This document shows positions 10,801-21,777 of a stretch of 64,000 nucleotides of DNA, one piece after another. Numbering within the stretch: position 1 is the stretch's first letter; each line of letters starts with the position of its first letter. Where the stretch lies: positions 7,526,001 through 7,590,000 of the forward strand of contig PUDQ02000001.1 in the NCBI GenBank assembly GCA_002964805.2. Direction: 5' to 3'. The notes below the pieces were generated by a model. The model was given only the letters and a program-made list of their open reading frames with translations. It was not told the DNA's origin and made no database searches. Source of the stretch: Trametes villosa. Its lineage: Eukaryota; Basidiomycota; Agaricomycetes; Polyporales; Polyporaceae. Position numbers and translations under genes: made by a program.

Positions 10801-13800
10801 TGCGACGACGCTGGCCGTGCCGACGCCGCGAGATCACTGATCGTCAAAATCGTGAACGCGCTATCAGGCTCCGCAGAACTGGGAGGGCCAGCCGTATGTG
10901 CCTACTTACTGGGTAATCCTGATCACTACACCAGCGAGACTTTCAAAGTTTTCTTCTGGAGACCCTACGTGCGGAAGGTCAAAGAAGATTCGCCCTCGGA
11001 GAGCGTTCCAGGCTCGGGAGGGGACGCGGATCGCGTCATCCTCGGTATGTCAGAAGGCGGGGTGGTCCCGGTCGCAAAACTGAACGACTACGTATTCAGA
11101 CCACAGTCTTTCGCTGACTGCACTCTTTACGAGTTCTTAAGAGCGACGGACGTACGGAGACTTACCAAGAAGGAGAGCTTCAGGGGGGAGCCAGCGCCGC
11201 CTGAGCCGGCGGACGTGGATTCCGACGTCGACAGCTCGGATGAGGAGGACGGTGACGATGCCGACCTTGCTCGCGAACAAGATCCCACCAGCGTCCCGTC
11301 GTCTGAACGTAGTCGCGCACATCAGTTTTTAGTGGGGCACCCTCAGCGATCCACTCACGGAGTGTACAGGCGGTCGGCTGGAGCGGCCTATGTCTTGAAC
11401 TTCGTTGGGGCTCCACTGCCGAGGCCAGACAGAGGAGACCGGGACGAGTACTGTATGACAATGCTTACTTTATTCCATCCCGGTGGCTGGAGAGCTGGTA
11501 CCGACCTTCGCAGGGCTGGCGAGTCGTGGAGCGCTGCGTTCGAGCGGACGGCGTTCGCTAGCGAGCATGTCCAAATCATGAAAAATATGAACGTATTATA
11601 TGAATGTTTGGACGCCCGTGACGACTTCGCGGCTATGCGGAGAGAGGCCGCTAATGAAACCCCGTCCACAGGTTTCTCGGCGGGACTCCCAGTATCTGTC
11701 GACATCGAAGATTCGAATCAGCACGCCGGTATGGATGACATGTTTGAGCATACCGAGCATTCTTTGATGGACGCCGTAGAGCACTCGGCCATGGGTCCAC
11801 GCACTGCTAAGCACCAGTCTGATATGCACAAAATGCGTAATGTCTTGCTCCCCGCGGTATCTGTTCAGCGTCGTGCGCCGGACAATCAAGCGGCGAGACC
11901 TTCCTCTGAACTTGAGGCCTTGATGGTACAGCCGGCTGGGCACTGGAAGTCCGTCGTGGCGAGCGCAAAACAAGCCCAGATCGACAGAATGAACGGCGTT
12001 GGGCCTGAGAAACCTCCATTGAGAACGGCTTCGTCTGCTACCCAGAACGTTGTCGCGCGCGGTAGAGACGAAGGAGTCGTGGCGGTGGTCAACAAGGATA
12101 ACCTTAACGGGACATTAGACGCCCACGGTCTACCGCGAACGCTCCAAGACGCGTCCACGCTGCTACTGCACTCCACGATTGAAGCGTTCACGCTGAACGC
12201 CGAGCAAACTCGCGCATTTACGTTGGCCGCGCATCACTTGCAGCACCATTTACCGGACCAACTGCTCATGCACCTCGGCGGCATGGCAGGCACGGGTAAG
12301 TCGCGTGTACTACAGGCAATCATGACATTCCTGGACGATCGAGGCGAGTCCCATCGATTCATCGTGTTGGGTCCAACTGGTAGCAGTGCCGCGCTTGTAG
12401 GCGGCTCAACTTACCATTCAGTTCTGGGGTTTAGCGTAGGGGACGACTCTGGATTTTCGTTCACCACGTCTCTAGAGAAGGTACGAGGTCGGCTCATACG
12501 CGTGGATCTCATATTCATAGATGAAATATCTATGATTTCTTGCACAGATTTCTTGCACATTCACAAGAAGCTGTCGAAGGCTTTCCCTCACACGCTGTTG
12601 CCTTTCGGCGGGAAGAGCTTGATCTTAGCGGGAGATTTCGCGCAGCTCCCCCCCGCCGGCCGATCGCCCGCGCTGTATAGCAACGCCGTCAGCGCGTTCT
12701 CTAGTGGACTCACGCAGTTCAAACAGAATTGCGCTCTGGGTAAGTCATTATGGCAGCAATTCACAACAGTAGTCATACTGCGCCAGAACATGCGTCAGCG
12801 TGGCATGTCGCAGCTTGATTTGGCGTACAAGCGGGCTCTCGAGAACTCACGGTACGGTAGCTGTACCGCGGCCGATATTGAACTCCTGCGTTCGCGCATT
12901 TGCCGGCCTGGAGATGGCGACACGTTACTTCAGGAACCTCGATTCCGGGAGGTCTCGATTATCACAGCCCGTAACGCCTATCGAGACGCAATCAATGCGC
13001 TCCGCTCAGAGGAATTCGCGCGCGCACGCGGAGTGTCACTGACAACCTTCGTGTCTTTGGACACATGGGGGAAGACCAAAGATCAGTCGTCCCTTCGTAG
13101 AGCTCAGCGGGAGTACAACGACGTGGTCGATCCCGTACGGTCCACTGATTCCCTTGGTCCTAAGATGCAGGACATTCTGTGGAGTTTACCACCTTCCCTC
13201 ACAGACCACCATGCCGGCACCTTGAAGCTTTGCATAGGCATGCCCGTATTGCTCAAGTACAATGAAGCAACAGAGCTGTGCGCAACGAACGGCGCCGAGG
13301 CAACAGTCGTCCACTGGCATTCTCACACTATCACCGGTAACCGTCAAGTCTTGGACGTCTTGTTCGTCAAATTGACCAATCCTCCTCGTTCCGTCCAACT
13401 GGAAGGACTCCCCGCGAACGTCATTCCACTGACGCGCATGAGGAAGAGTGTGCGGTGCATGCTTCCCGTCGACGACATTGTGGTGACGGTAAGTCGTGAG
13501 CAAATTGCGGTCTTACCTAACTTCTCGATGACGGATTACGCCAGTCAGGGGCGCACACGCGAGGACAACGTCGTTCATCTAAAGCACTGCAAAAATCACC
13601 AGGCAATGTATGTCTGTCTGTCGCGTAGTTCGTCACTCGAAGGGACAGTCATCGTAGACACGTTCGATGCGGGGAAACTGCGCGGTGGCACAAGCTCCGC
13701 TCTACGACGCGAATACCGCGAACTGGAGCTGCTAGATGAGATAACGCGTCTCCGTCTCGAAGGTACACTTCCCGACCACATCCGCGGCAACACTCGAGCA

Positions 13801-15012
13801 CCGCTGCTAGCCACGTTCCAATCGTGGAAGGGCAAACGGTATGTTCCGGCAGTGGTACATCCCGCCCTCGACTGGTCTAACGCGCCTGACGAGGAACTAG
13901 CTCCCTGCCATGAAGTAGACTTGGCGCTGCCTCACCTGTTGCCACCGGCTACTGCACCTCAGGGACGCCCACCATCGTCAGCGCCCGCAGCCACTGACGA
14001 TCTGCCGGAGACTGCACAGGATGGTGCTGAGTCTGTTAAGCTGGTCGCGCGGATCAAGCGTTCGCGCCCGACGGATCAGTGGAACCCGCGCCCCAAGAAG
14101 CGTAGGGCGAAGGACAACACTGCGTACGATGAAACACCGGTATCGCATCCGACATACTCTGTTGCGCACGACTCGCGTCGCGGCCTCGTATGGGACAAGG
14201 ATAATTGGAGCTGCGCATACGATGCGTTCCTGACAATCCTTGTGAACTTGTACGTCGATTATGGCTCCGCGTGGATGAACACTGTCGCGCCGGCTAACGC
14301 TTACATGGAGATCATACGAGCACGGTTACAACCGAACATCACCGATCCTGGAGCAGCGGAGCAACTTCGAGACGTTCTACGCAACGTACTCTTCACCGTA
14401 CACCCCACGCGCTTTCCCCGTCAAGGCCACGCCATGGCGGCAGTTTCCGACCTCCTAGCCTGCGTTTTCTTCTGTCCACAGCCGTTCGCACAGAGCTCCA
14501 TGCTCTGCAGGTCGTGTACAGCAGTGAGTGCGCATGCTATTGACGCTGCACGCTCTTACTCGTGGTATCTTACGCCGATGGCCTACCGTAAACACTTCCC
14601 TATGCAGTCTAGCATCACAGCAGAAGAGTACGTCAATTGTGTCTTGTCCGGGGGAATTGAAGCCCATTGCCCCACCTGCCGCCAGATAAACCCAGTTACA
14701 TCTACCCTGACAGAAGCACCTCCAGTGCTCGTCGTCGAGACCTCCCAGTCGGTCCCAGTTCGCGGGCAAGCATCTTTCCAGATGCAGGTCGGTGGTGTCG
14801 CTCACACATGGAAACTAGCTGGGGTCATATATCACGGATTCAACCACTTCACCTGTCGGTATGTCGGACAAGACGGTCAAGCTTGGTATCACGATGGCGA
14901 CGTCACTAAAGAAGCTTGTATTCGGGACAGCATCAACATCACTAACGCAGTGACCTCCGCGAGCGCGAGAGGACGCGCGGCGACTCATTACATCTACGTC
15001 TCGAGCCAGTGA
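7867..15012 (+). mobile_element. Helitron transposon coding region (boundaries unresolved)
   Basis: An intact Rep/helicase gene of rolling-circle type shows that a Helitron lies here. Helitrons insert between A and T, start TC and end CTRR after a hairpin, and lack terminal inverted repeats. I could not identify a matching 5' and 3' pair. A CTAG followed by T at 25347-25350 is one 3' candidate, with only a weak stem before it; if correct, genes A to E would be cargo. Coordinates given are those of the coding region only. Confidence 0.8.
7867..15012 (+). CDS. Helitron Rep/helicase with C-terminal ubiquitin-protease-like domain
   Basis: A short exon (7867-7900) joins in phase to an uninterrupted exon (7952-15012), about 2364 residues with no frameshift or stop. 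In order: N-terminal CxxC pairs (CAVC, CADC; about residues 180-260); a Helitron-like N domain with the HUH nuclease motif HLH near 736-738 (LTLHLHMLVW) and paired tyrosines YxxxY near 930/934 (YITDYITKT); and a PIF1-like superfamily 1B helicase with Walker A GMAGTGKS (Lys about 1461), Walker B FIDEISM (about 1535) and the late motifs DYASQGRT and YVCLSRS. After a linker, a cysteine-protease-like domain has NWSCAYDA (Cys about 2099), two CxxC pairs (CRSC, CPTC) and HFTCRY...WYHDGD (His about 2310). All key residues of nuclease and helicase are present, so the protein could be active. A start at 7960 in the second exon is an alternative. Confidence 0.92.
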
Positions 15013-15086
15013 GGGACGAGGAATCCTTCGTCTTGCAAAACCCTATAGTTCGGTGAGCTCTACCCGCGACTTATGCGTTCCTGCGC

Positions 15087-15830
15087 TTACCTTTTAGCTA
15101 TGCGTCGCGCCACCACGTCGTCGCGTCCGCGCATGTTAACAAGTCCTTCTCCACGCACTGCGCCTCGGAAGACGATCAATTCGCCGCCCCATACACGTTC
15201 CCCGCCCTCCCCGACCCCCTTCTGCCGCGATACGACGTACACCACGTACTTGTAGTATGCGCGGCTCACGATCCTGTTTCGCCCAAACAACCTCCGGATC
15301 TCCAGTCCCTCGGTGCTCGTGAAGATCGAGTCCACCAGCGGGACGTCAATGTTGCTGATGTTTGGGTACCGCTGGGTCGTGCACTGGATGAATCGTCCCG
15401 GTCCTTCCTCCGTGACGTGGAAGCCCCGGATGCTGATTGGCTATTGTCAGTTAGCATACGCCGTCACAGGTGATAGCTGGCATTGACGCACCGTGAAGGG
15501 CATGGGTACGTGATTGCCCTCGAAGTCGTCCAGTCGAACGCGCTCGTCAGTGCCAGGTTGGCTTGACTTCGAGTCAGATGGGGCGCGTCCTGCGGGACGA
15601 AGCGGGGCCGCCTCGTCCTGGTGGGCGACGGCTGAGGCCACTTCAACGCAATCTGTTCGTGCGAAGCCTCTGGACCTCGAGCACGCGATGCCATCTCTTT
15701 TTCCGGGCCAGGTGCATGGCGGTCGTCCTATGAGGACGCGCGCATGCCAAGACCGTCGCCGCGCTCGCGCGTCGATGGGTACGCTTATAGAATTATACGT
15801 CGACGTCCGCTGCGCTGGTAAGCTGTCCAC
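15087..15830 (-). CDS. Unknown protein A, minus strand next to the Helitron
   Basis: Two exons joined by a GT-AG intron (15491-15441): the last reads 15440-15087 and the first ends at 15492. The join gives the smooth segment DDFEGNHVPMPFTPISIRGF. The C-terminal 118 codons contain PNISNIDVPLVDSIFTSTEG and RLFGRNRIVSRAYYKYVVYVV, then a Gly/Arg-rich tail. The N-terminus is unsure: I list the Met at 15830, but the first 60 codons look low-complexity and the true start may be nearer 15700 or in an unseen exon. Its 3' end is 74 bp from the Helitron stop codon, convergent. I do not recognise a family; the layout suggests a member of the accessory set around it. Confidence 0.55.
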
Positions 15831-16400
15831 TCGGGGATCGGTTTCGGGGGCCGCTAATTATGCCTTCACTTCAGTCACGCTTATCCTGACGCGCCCGTCA
15901 CGCGCCGACACGAGCTCTCGCCCTGATTGCCTCTCCTGCTCTGGTCCAGCGCGCGCGGACAGTACGTCGTTGCAACTATTACGCGTGCGACACGCTCCCA
16001 AGGACTGATTAAATAGGAATGTCCCAAACACGCGCGTTACAGCGGGAGCAGGGTATCCCTTGATTGACGTGTCGGATTGCTTGATCACGGTGATTCACGG
16101 AGTATGGCTTGTCTACAGACCCGGGATTACGAATAACGCGACCCTTCCGTGTGCTTCTCCGATATCCATGGTGGAGGCCCAAACACGATCGTCGGCAAGT
16201 TCCTGGACGAACACTGCGGACCAGGAATTAAATGGAAACGTCCTTCGTGTGCTCCCAAGCGTTGCGCATCGGACGCGCCATTGTGAGTCTTCGTCCCCAC
16301 CCCGTCGTATGGTTCGCTTCAAATATCATAGGGCGGCCATGCTCGCCGACGCCCAACGCTGCTTCACCCGGCATCCCCTTCCCAGCACTCCCCGTCCGCC
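15831..16400. other. Intergenic gap between protein A and NTase-like 1
   Basis: About 570 bp separating divergent genes. No supported coding exon. A bidirectional promoter is expected. Confidence 0.35.
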
Positions 16401-17423
16401 ATGTCCAGTCTCCTCAGCCTCAGCCGCTCGCGCTACCCTTCGGTGGAGCAACACAACATCTTCACTTCCCTCGTCGATGACTTGATTGACGTCCTCTTCG
16501 ACCACGCCGAAGTGGATACTCTTGTTTGGCTCCGCTCCACCGGGCACGTCGCCGACGACGCCATATCCTCCTACCTCCTTCGCAAGCTCCATGCCCTTCT
16601 CCGCCGCTTCGTCGAGAACGTCCCCAACTTCCTCGATGAGCTCGAGCTGTGCTCCGCCATCATCTCTGGCTCCTCCGCGTTGGCCATCCTCTTTCGCTTG
16701 TCCTGGACTCCTCAAGACCTGGACGTTTATGCCCCACGCGAATACTTCTTTCACCTCGTGGCGTACCTCGTTCACGTCGAAGGCTACACCGTCTCGATCG
16801 CCGCTCGATACCGGCCCGCCAAGTACGCCGACGTCAACAACATCCGCTGCGTTGCTCGCCTTTCGCGGGATGACGGGCAGCGCGTCGACGTCATCCAGAG
16901 CGCGACCAACTCCCCTCTCCTCCCCCTCGCGTCCTTTTGGAACACCGCCGTCATGAACTATATCACCCCGTCGACGTTCTGCATCGCCTACCCTCACCTC
17001 ACCGACGCTCATCGCGGCCTCATCTCTACCATCCACATGAAAGAGGAGGACGTGCAGCGCGTCCCGTGCCCCACGCAGAGCGACGAGCTTCTCGAGAAGT
17101 ATCGCGCCCGTGGCTTCGACCTCCGGTTCGATCATATGTCCTGGGCGCGCCAGACCGACGTCAGCGCGACTTGCCCGGGCGTCGAGTCTTCGACCTGCCC
17201 CCTCGCGTTGCGCTACTTCGGCGATCGGCACTGTGTCACCGGGTCGTTCAAGAGCGTGCGCACCTCGCGTAGCTTCCGCAAGACTACGAATTTCCTCGAG
17301 GAGTTGACGGCCGTGTGGTGGAGGGGCGGACAGACCTGTCGGGACGCTGCTTGCGGTGGGTTAGCGGAAGGTACTTGGGTGTCTGGAGATGCGTTCATGT
17401 GTCGCCGTTCCTTGCTACAGTAG
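16401..17423 (+). CDS. F-box-like / nucleotidyltransferase-fold protein 1
   Basis: A single exon of 340 residues. Residues about 20-70 resemble an F-box helix bundle (DDLIDVLFDHAEVDTLVWL). At about 90-115 there is a GS...DLD pattern, SGSSALAILF then WTPQDLDVYA, matching the G-S-x(10-14)-D-x-D core of minimal nucleotidyltransferases. A conserved C-terminal block follows: RGFDLRFDHMSW, then Cys-rich TCPG...TCP, and paired Cys in the last 30 residues. It is paralogous to the protein at 21778-22653 by motif order and spacing. F-box proteins usually select substrates for SCF ubiquitin ligases. NTase folds transfer nucleotides or act in toxin-antitoxin and tRNA chemistry. Whether this protein does either is unknown. 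Confidence 0.7.
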   Translation: MSSLLSLSRSRYPSVEQHNIFTSLVDDLIDVLFDHAEVDTLVWLRSTGHVADDAISSYLLRKLHALLRRFVENVPNFLDELELCSAIISGSSALAILFRLSWTPQDLDVYAPREYFFHLVAYLVHVEGYTVSIAARYRPAKYADVNNIRCVARLSRDDGQRVDVIQSATNSPLLPLASFWNTAVMNYITPSTFCIAYPHLTDAHRGLISTIHMKEEDVQRVPCPTQSDELLEKYRARGFDLRFDHMSWARQTDVSATCPGVESSTCPLALRYFGDRHCVTGSFKSVRTSRSFRKTTNFLEELTAVWWRGGQTCRDAACGGLAEGTWVSGDAFMCRRSLLQ

Positions 17424-17949
17424 CTAAACGATAGTGGACTATGCGAGTACAAAATTATGTTGAACTTCTTCCTCACTGCCCTATCGTGTTGTGCTTGAAG
17501 GTCGGATGATGCTGGCTCCGGTGCTGCTGCTGCCTCACGCGTACCCGAATGTTTCGCTCACCGACGTATCGTGACTCGGCGCGTGCGTTTGTTTTGGACA
17601 CCTCTCTCCCTTATCGTACTAGCTGTGCTCGCGGTCGAGACAACGACACGCAACATGATCCACGGAGTAGGTCCGTGCGTCTGCATCAGTTCAACACATG
17701 GAGTATTTAGCGTAAGCATGCATTGAACGTTGAGTACTAAACCAACTCGGAAGGTTACGCGCGCGGGGGTATGACGAGTTGCATGACAGTGTATAGGGCG
17801 CGAGCGATACAAACACGGTCTGTAGTCTAAGCTGGGGGAGTCACGTCCATTTCCTCGTCGTTCCCCTCGAACTGGAATCCACTCATGACGACCGCGGGTT
17901 TGCAGGCCTCCACCGGTTTGGCAGGGGCGCGCGGAGCCCTAAGAAGACG
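17424..17949. other. Convergent gap between NTase-like 1 and protein B
   Basis: About 526 bp, 3' flank of both genes. No supported gene. Confidence 0.35.
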
Positions 17950-18887
17950 CTACGTGATTGTGTGAGTACAGCACGCTGAGGCAGCAGCGACAATGAAGCG
18001 CACCATTGCCTGCGATGCGGGAGCGAGCATCACAACTTCTTGTGGGCTGAAGAAGATCTCAGTCTTACGAACCTTGCGCGCGCGCATGGTGATGATGTTG
18101 AGGGTGACGGCGACGTCGACAAAATCCCCGCGCCGAATCACCAGCGGATTCGCGCGGGCAATAGTACCATCGTCCTTCTGTACGCCTACGACGACGCGAT
18201 GATCGACGCGCCACATGTGAGCGATCTTCGTGGCTCTGCCAGTTGGGTCGTCTTGCTTGGTGAGAGCCGACGAGACTTCAGCTGACGGGCGAACCTGACA
18301 CGACGTCGGTCAGCGCGCATCAGCAATCAACAGTTTACTCACCTTCGTGAACACCCGACGGCGCAGAACTATGTCGGCATGCACGTCTCGCCCTGCTGGC
18401 GGAGGAAGACATAACTGTTTGTAGACCAGCTCGATGATGTTGGCTAGCGAGCGTTGCTGAGCGCCAAACGCGTCCTTGCCGTTACCGCCCGTCAACGTGA
18501 GACTCTGCACGGCCTTCGGCGCGTGTTTGAGTTCGCTGACGCGTCGCATCTCTTCAGCACAAACCTCCACGATGCCTGAACATATGCGACTCACCCGTTC
18601 CAATTCCCAAGCGCGTTCAGGTTAACGTCCGCGACCACACCCTGCAGCCGTAGGGTCATCTCCATCTTGCCGGCTTCGTGGTGAGCCGGATGGATGAGGA
18701 CCTTTGGGATCGTGAAGGCCTCCTCGCGGTCGACATAGAGCCATTGGCAGAGCGACTCGTACTCGGCGGGTACTACGCGCCACGCAGGGAGATCCTTGAG
18801 TTGCGACTGGTCCTTCGCTGGACAACCCAGGCCGGCCGGCCAGAGCTCCCTGGCGAGCTTGGTCTTGTTGGCTGTCCCGGACGTCAT
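17950..18887 (-). CDS. Unknown protein B with GDFVDV domain
   Basis: Three minus-strand exons: 18887-18595, 18535-18343 and 18294-17950, introns 59 and 48 nt, about 276 residues. The start could lie further upstream because the first exon stays open in frame to a Met at 19058 or 19088. Segments are PAWRVVPAEYESLCQWLYVD, a helical middle (LANIIELVYKQLCLPPPAGR), then MWRVDHRVVVGVQK and NPLVIRRGDFVDVAVTLNII followed by FSPQEVVMLAP. The last block resembles the GDIVLVE block of proteins C, D and E, so B may share their C-terminal domain. I recall GDFVDV proteins as recurrent unknowns in Agaricomycete genomes, often near transposons; that is memory, not a search. Confidence 0.6.
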
Positions 18888-19604
18888 GACTGGTGCTTCC
18901 CCTCGGCATAATCGGCGACTCACCAGCAATGAAAGACATGGGGTCGACACGGGGTGAGTACGTTGTAGAGATGTCCGAGAGGAAGTTGCTGAGTGCTTTG
19001 GACCAGACGTCGTCGAATCACCCGCGCCTGCCAGTGCTCCGTCGCGGACGGGCGCCATGCGAGTGCGTACCGTCCACGCCATTCTCACACCGCGCTCGCG
19101 CAGTGCTCGCGCGGTTTATGCATGATTGGACATCTGACAGCCAGTGAATGTTCGGCCGTCTTCGACTCTCTGCCCGGACTTGCTCGCCGAAAGGCTATCG
19201 CTGCTGCGAGGACCGACCGCTGTCGTGATCGTGACGCCCTGCGGGTTTGGCCCGACCGTGTACGCCTAGCCCCTCTCAATTCAGTCTGGGCCAAGCTGAG
19301 ATTGTGTTTGCCCCAGGTAGCGATCGGGCCGACAGTTTTCAGACGCATAGCCCGCTATTGGCTGCCGCAGTCGAACACCCCAACCACGACATTCGATGCG
19401 GCGTCAATGTTCCGCAGACGGACGACGTTCGCGCTTCGCTGACCTTCTTGTAGCTTCGAGAATGGGACGATCACGCCAATCCGCCCGAGCAAGTCCATGT
19501 TGCGTTCGCCTGACGTGCGAGTGGTGAGCTGTACCCCGAGTTGTACTTAAGCTGCGCGGTCAAGGCTGCCAATCCTCAGCTCCTTCACCGCTACATCCAA
19601 CACT
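18888..19604. other. Divergent intergenic region between B and C
   Basis: About 717 bp. The proximal 200 bp is open in frame with protein B on the minus strand and may encode an N-terminal extension starting at 19058 or 19088. The rest shows no supported exon and should hold the promoters of both genes. Confidence 0.35.
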
Positions 19605-21617
19605 ATGTCTTCGAAGCACACCCGCACCGAGATGCCTGTTACTCGTTCTGCTAAGAAACAGAGGTATGCCATACGACCCTCTCTGTGCCGCTATTCCTGA
19701 CGCTCGACAGGGTTCAAGCCGATCCGACCGCCAACGACAGCGCCCCGATCACCCCCGGCACTTCCGCTCCTTCCGCTCCGTCCGCCCCTGACGAGCCTAA
19801 ACCTGCGTCCGACGGCAGCTCTACCCACCCTGACGCTCTCCCCGGTCGGGGGATGGAGCCGGCGCATGGTGAGCCTGAGATGATTATCGTGATGAGCTCC
19901 GACGCTGACTATCTTTTCAGGGTACGACCGCTTCGGGGACATGGGAGCCAAAGACACGGCATTCGCTGTCTCTCTGGCGCCCCAGGTCGATCAAGCGCAC
20001 AGCCAGGCTGCGATGCTCGCTTCCGCGGTCGAACAAGGTATGAGGCTTCACATTGCGCCGCACCTCCGTGCTCGATACTCAACCTCATTCGTACGTGCAG
20101 TGCAACCCGGGGGGATTGTTCCATGCGTCCAAGCCTTGGCTGAAACGTTGGACGTGGCCGAGGCTTCCGCGATTGCCCGCGCCAAAGCCATCCCGGCTGA
20201 ACACATCGCACTCCAGCCGCCCGCAGAGGGTCACGGCGCAGGACTCGGCCCCGTCTTCACGGACTTCGCGTCGCAGGGCCGCACCCGCGCGGTCCATGTT
20301 GACGCTTGCGCTTCTGGGAGCGTCATCGGCCAGCTCGCCCCGCACCCCGCCGCCCCCTCCGCGACCCTCGCGCCCCCTACCGCTCCAGCAGCCGCCATCG
20401 TTCCCCACGCCGACGACTTGGCCCCAGCTGTCCAGGACCCCTTAGCCCCCGTCGCTGTAGCTACCCCCGTCGCTGTCGCCGCTCCCGTCGCTGTCGCCGC
20501 CCCCGTCGCTCTCGCCGCCCCCGCCGCTGTCACTCGCGCTGACATCGCATTGACCCCGACTGCTCATGTCATCGCCGCGCAACCTGCTCCTGTGCCTCCG
20601 CTGGCCACGACGGTCCCCATGAACGCCGTTGCGCCGCCGCCTCCCGCTGCCGCAGCTCTAGCCGTCCCTGCCCCTGCAGCGGTACAACCGCCTCCCACGG
20701 CCGCGGCCGTCGCCGCCGCAAACGCACCCGCCATTATCATGCCCCCTCCCCCCGTTCCTGCGCCGCCCCCTCCCGTACAGTTCTCTGGTATCGATTACGT
20801 GCCACAGCAGGTGTTGGAGTGAGTAGCGGTTGTTCTTCTCTGGGACTCTCTAGCATTTGCTGATTCGTCGCAGCCGTCTTCAAGCCATTACTCGCTACCG
20901 CGATCCTGCGGGCAACCGCTTCGCCCTGTCCGCCATACCGCGCACGGCGGAGTGGGGTCGCACGCCCCGCACCGAGAAGACATTGTGCTTCAACAAGAAA
21001 TCGCTCACCCTGTGGGTGATAGGTCGCGTTCGGACCTTATGGTTCTTCGATCGCAACGGCGACCCGCACGCTCGCGTCAACATCGGCATGACGTTGCATT
21101 CGGATGAAGATCGCGCGGCGGTGAAGGGCATCTACAACATGGCTCGGCCACGTCCTGGTAAGTTCATCAACAACACCATTCGCTTCGACGTCGTTTGTTG
21201 ACGTCAAATGTGCTAGATGAGACGCCTACCACCGTCTACGCCGGCAGGTTCTGCAGTCAACGCGGCAAGGGAGAGTACTCCGAGACGGTAAGTTCCTCTT
21301 TACGCAGTCGTTACTATCTCTGATATATATCGCAGGCCGCAGCGTTCACCCAAGTGTACGACGCGACTGCTCGCTTGACCGCGAAGTCCGCGATGCCGCA
21401 GATCAGCCCGGTCGATCTTGGTAAGAACGACATCGTTGTTGTTGAGTGCAACCTCACGCGCTGGAAGCGCAACGTCGACGGGAAGAACAAGAAGTCCTGG
21501 GCTAGTTTTGATGTAGGCTTCGACTTGCAGAGCATCTTCCTCCTCTACTCCGCCCCTGGCGAGGTCGCGGACGAGGCCGAGGCTGAGGCGGAGGATGACA
21601 TTGCCGTGGAGTTGTGA
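19605..21617 (+). CDS. Unknown protein C: Pro/Ala-rich linker plus two-domain C/D/E module
   Basis: Six exons (19605-19663, 19711-19868, 19921-20818, 20874-21157, 21217-21287, 21336-21617) give about 583 residues. A further in-frame 63-nt GT-AG intron at 20039-20101 is possible. The N-terminus is short and basic (MSSKHTRTEMPVTRSAKKQR), then a long Pro/Ala-rich region (about residues 185-370) with VAVAAPVAVAAP repeats. Domain 1 follows: DRLQAITRYRD, a WG pair, LWVIGRVRTLWFF. Domain 2: VYDATARL, DLGKNDIVVVECNLTRWKR, WASFDVGFDLQSIFLL, and an acidic tail. The same two domains in the same order, with introns at matching places, recur in D and E. The fold looks beta-rich (an OB-like barrel is a guess). 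Function unknown; the basic N-terminus suggests a nuclear protein. Confidence 0.68.
20330..20790 (+). repeat. Low-complexity Pro/Ala-coding tract
   Basis: Imperfect GCC/CCC-rich repeats inside protein C, including near-tandem 18-nt units encoding PVAVAA between about 20450 and 20520. This is prone to slippage and length variation between strains. Confidence 0.6.
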
Positions 21618-21650
21618 TCGACGGTGATCGCTGTACTAAAAAGTTGTGCC

Positions 21651-21660
21651 GTTATAAAAA
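21651..21660 (+). promoter_or_regulatory. TATA-like box upstream of NTase-like 2
   Basis: GTTATAAAAA lies about 120 bp before the start codon at 21778, in the 160-bp gap after gene C. Position and sequence fit a fungal TATA box. Not tested. Confidence 0.4.
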
Positions 21661-21777
21661 TTTGTCTCTGTTTTTTGCCTTAATGGGTCTCTGCTTGACC
21701 TCCTCGGCCGGTTCCCCGCGGCGACGCCCATCGTTGACTGCCAGCAGGTCGTCAGCCTCCTTCTGGCCGCGCTCATC

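Noticed and set aside
15012..15090. Helitron 3' end directly after the Rep/helicase stop codon
   Set aside because: A weak GACGA/TCGTC hairpin exists at about 15017-15034 but no CTRR-T end follows at the right distance.
18536..18594. A 19-nt ultra-short intron in protein B (gtgagt...ttcag)
   Set aside because: A normal 59-nt intron (18594-18536) joins the same exons in phase, so no exceptional splicing is needed.
20039..20101. Definite intron in protein C
   Set aside because: The 63-nt segment has GT-AG borders but also reads through in frame, so it cannot be decided by eye.
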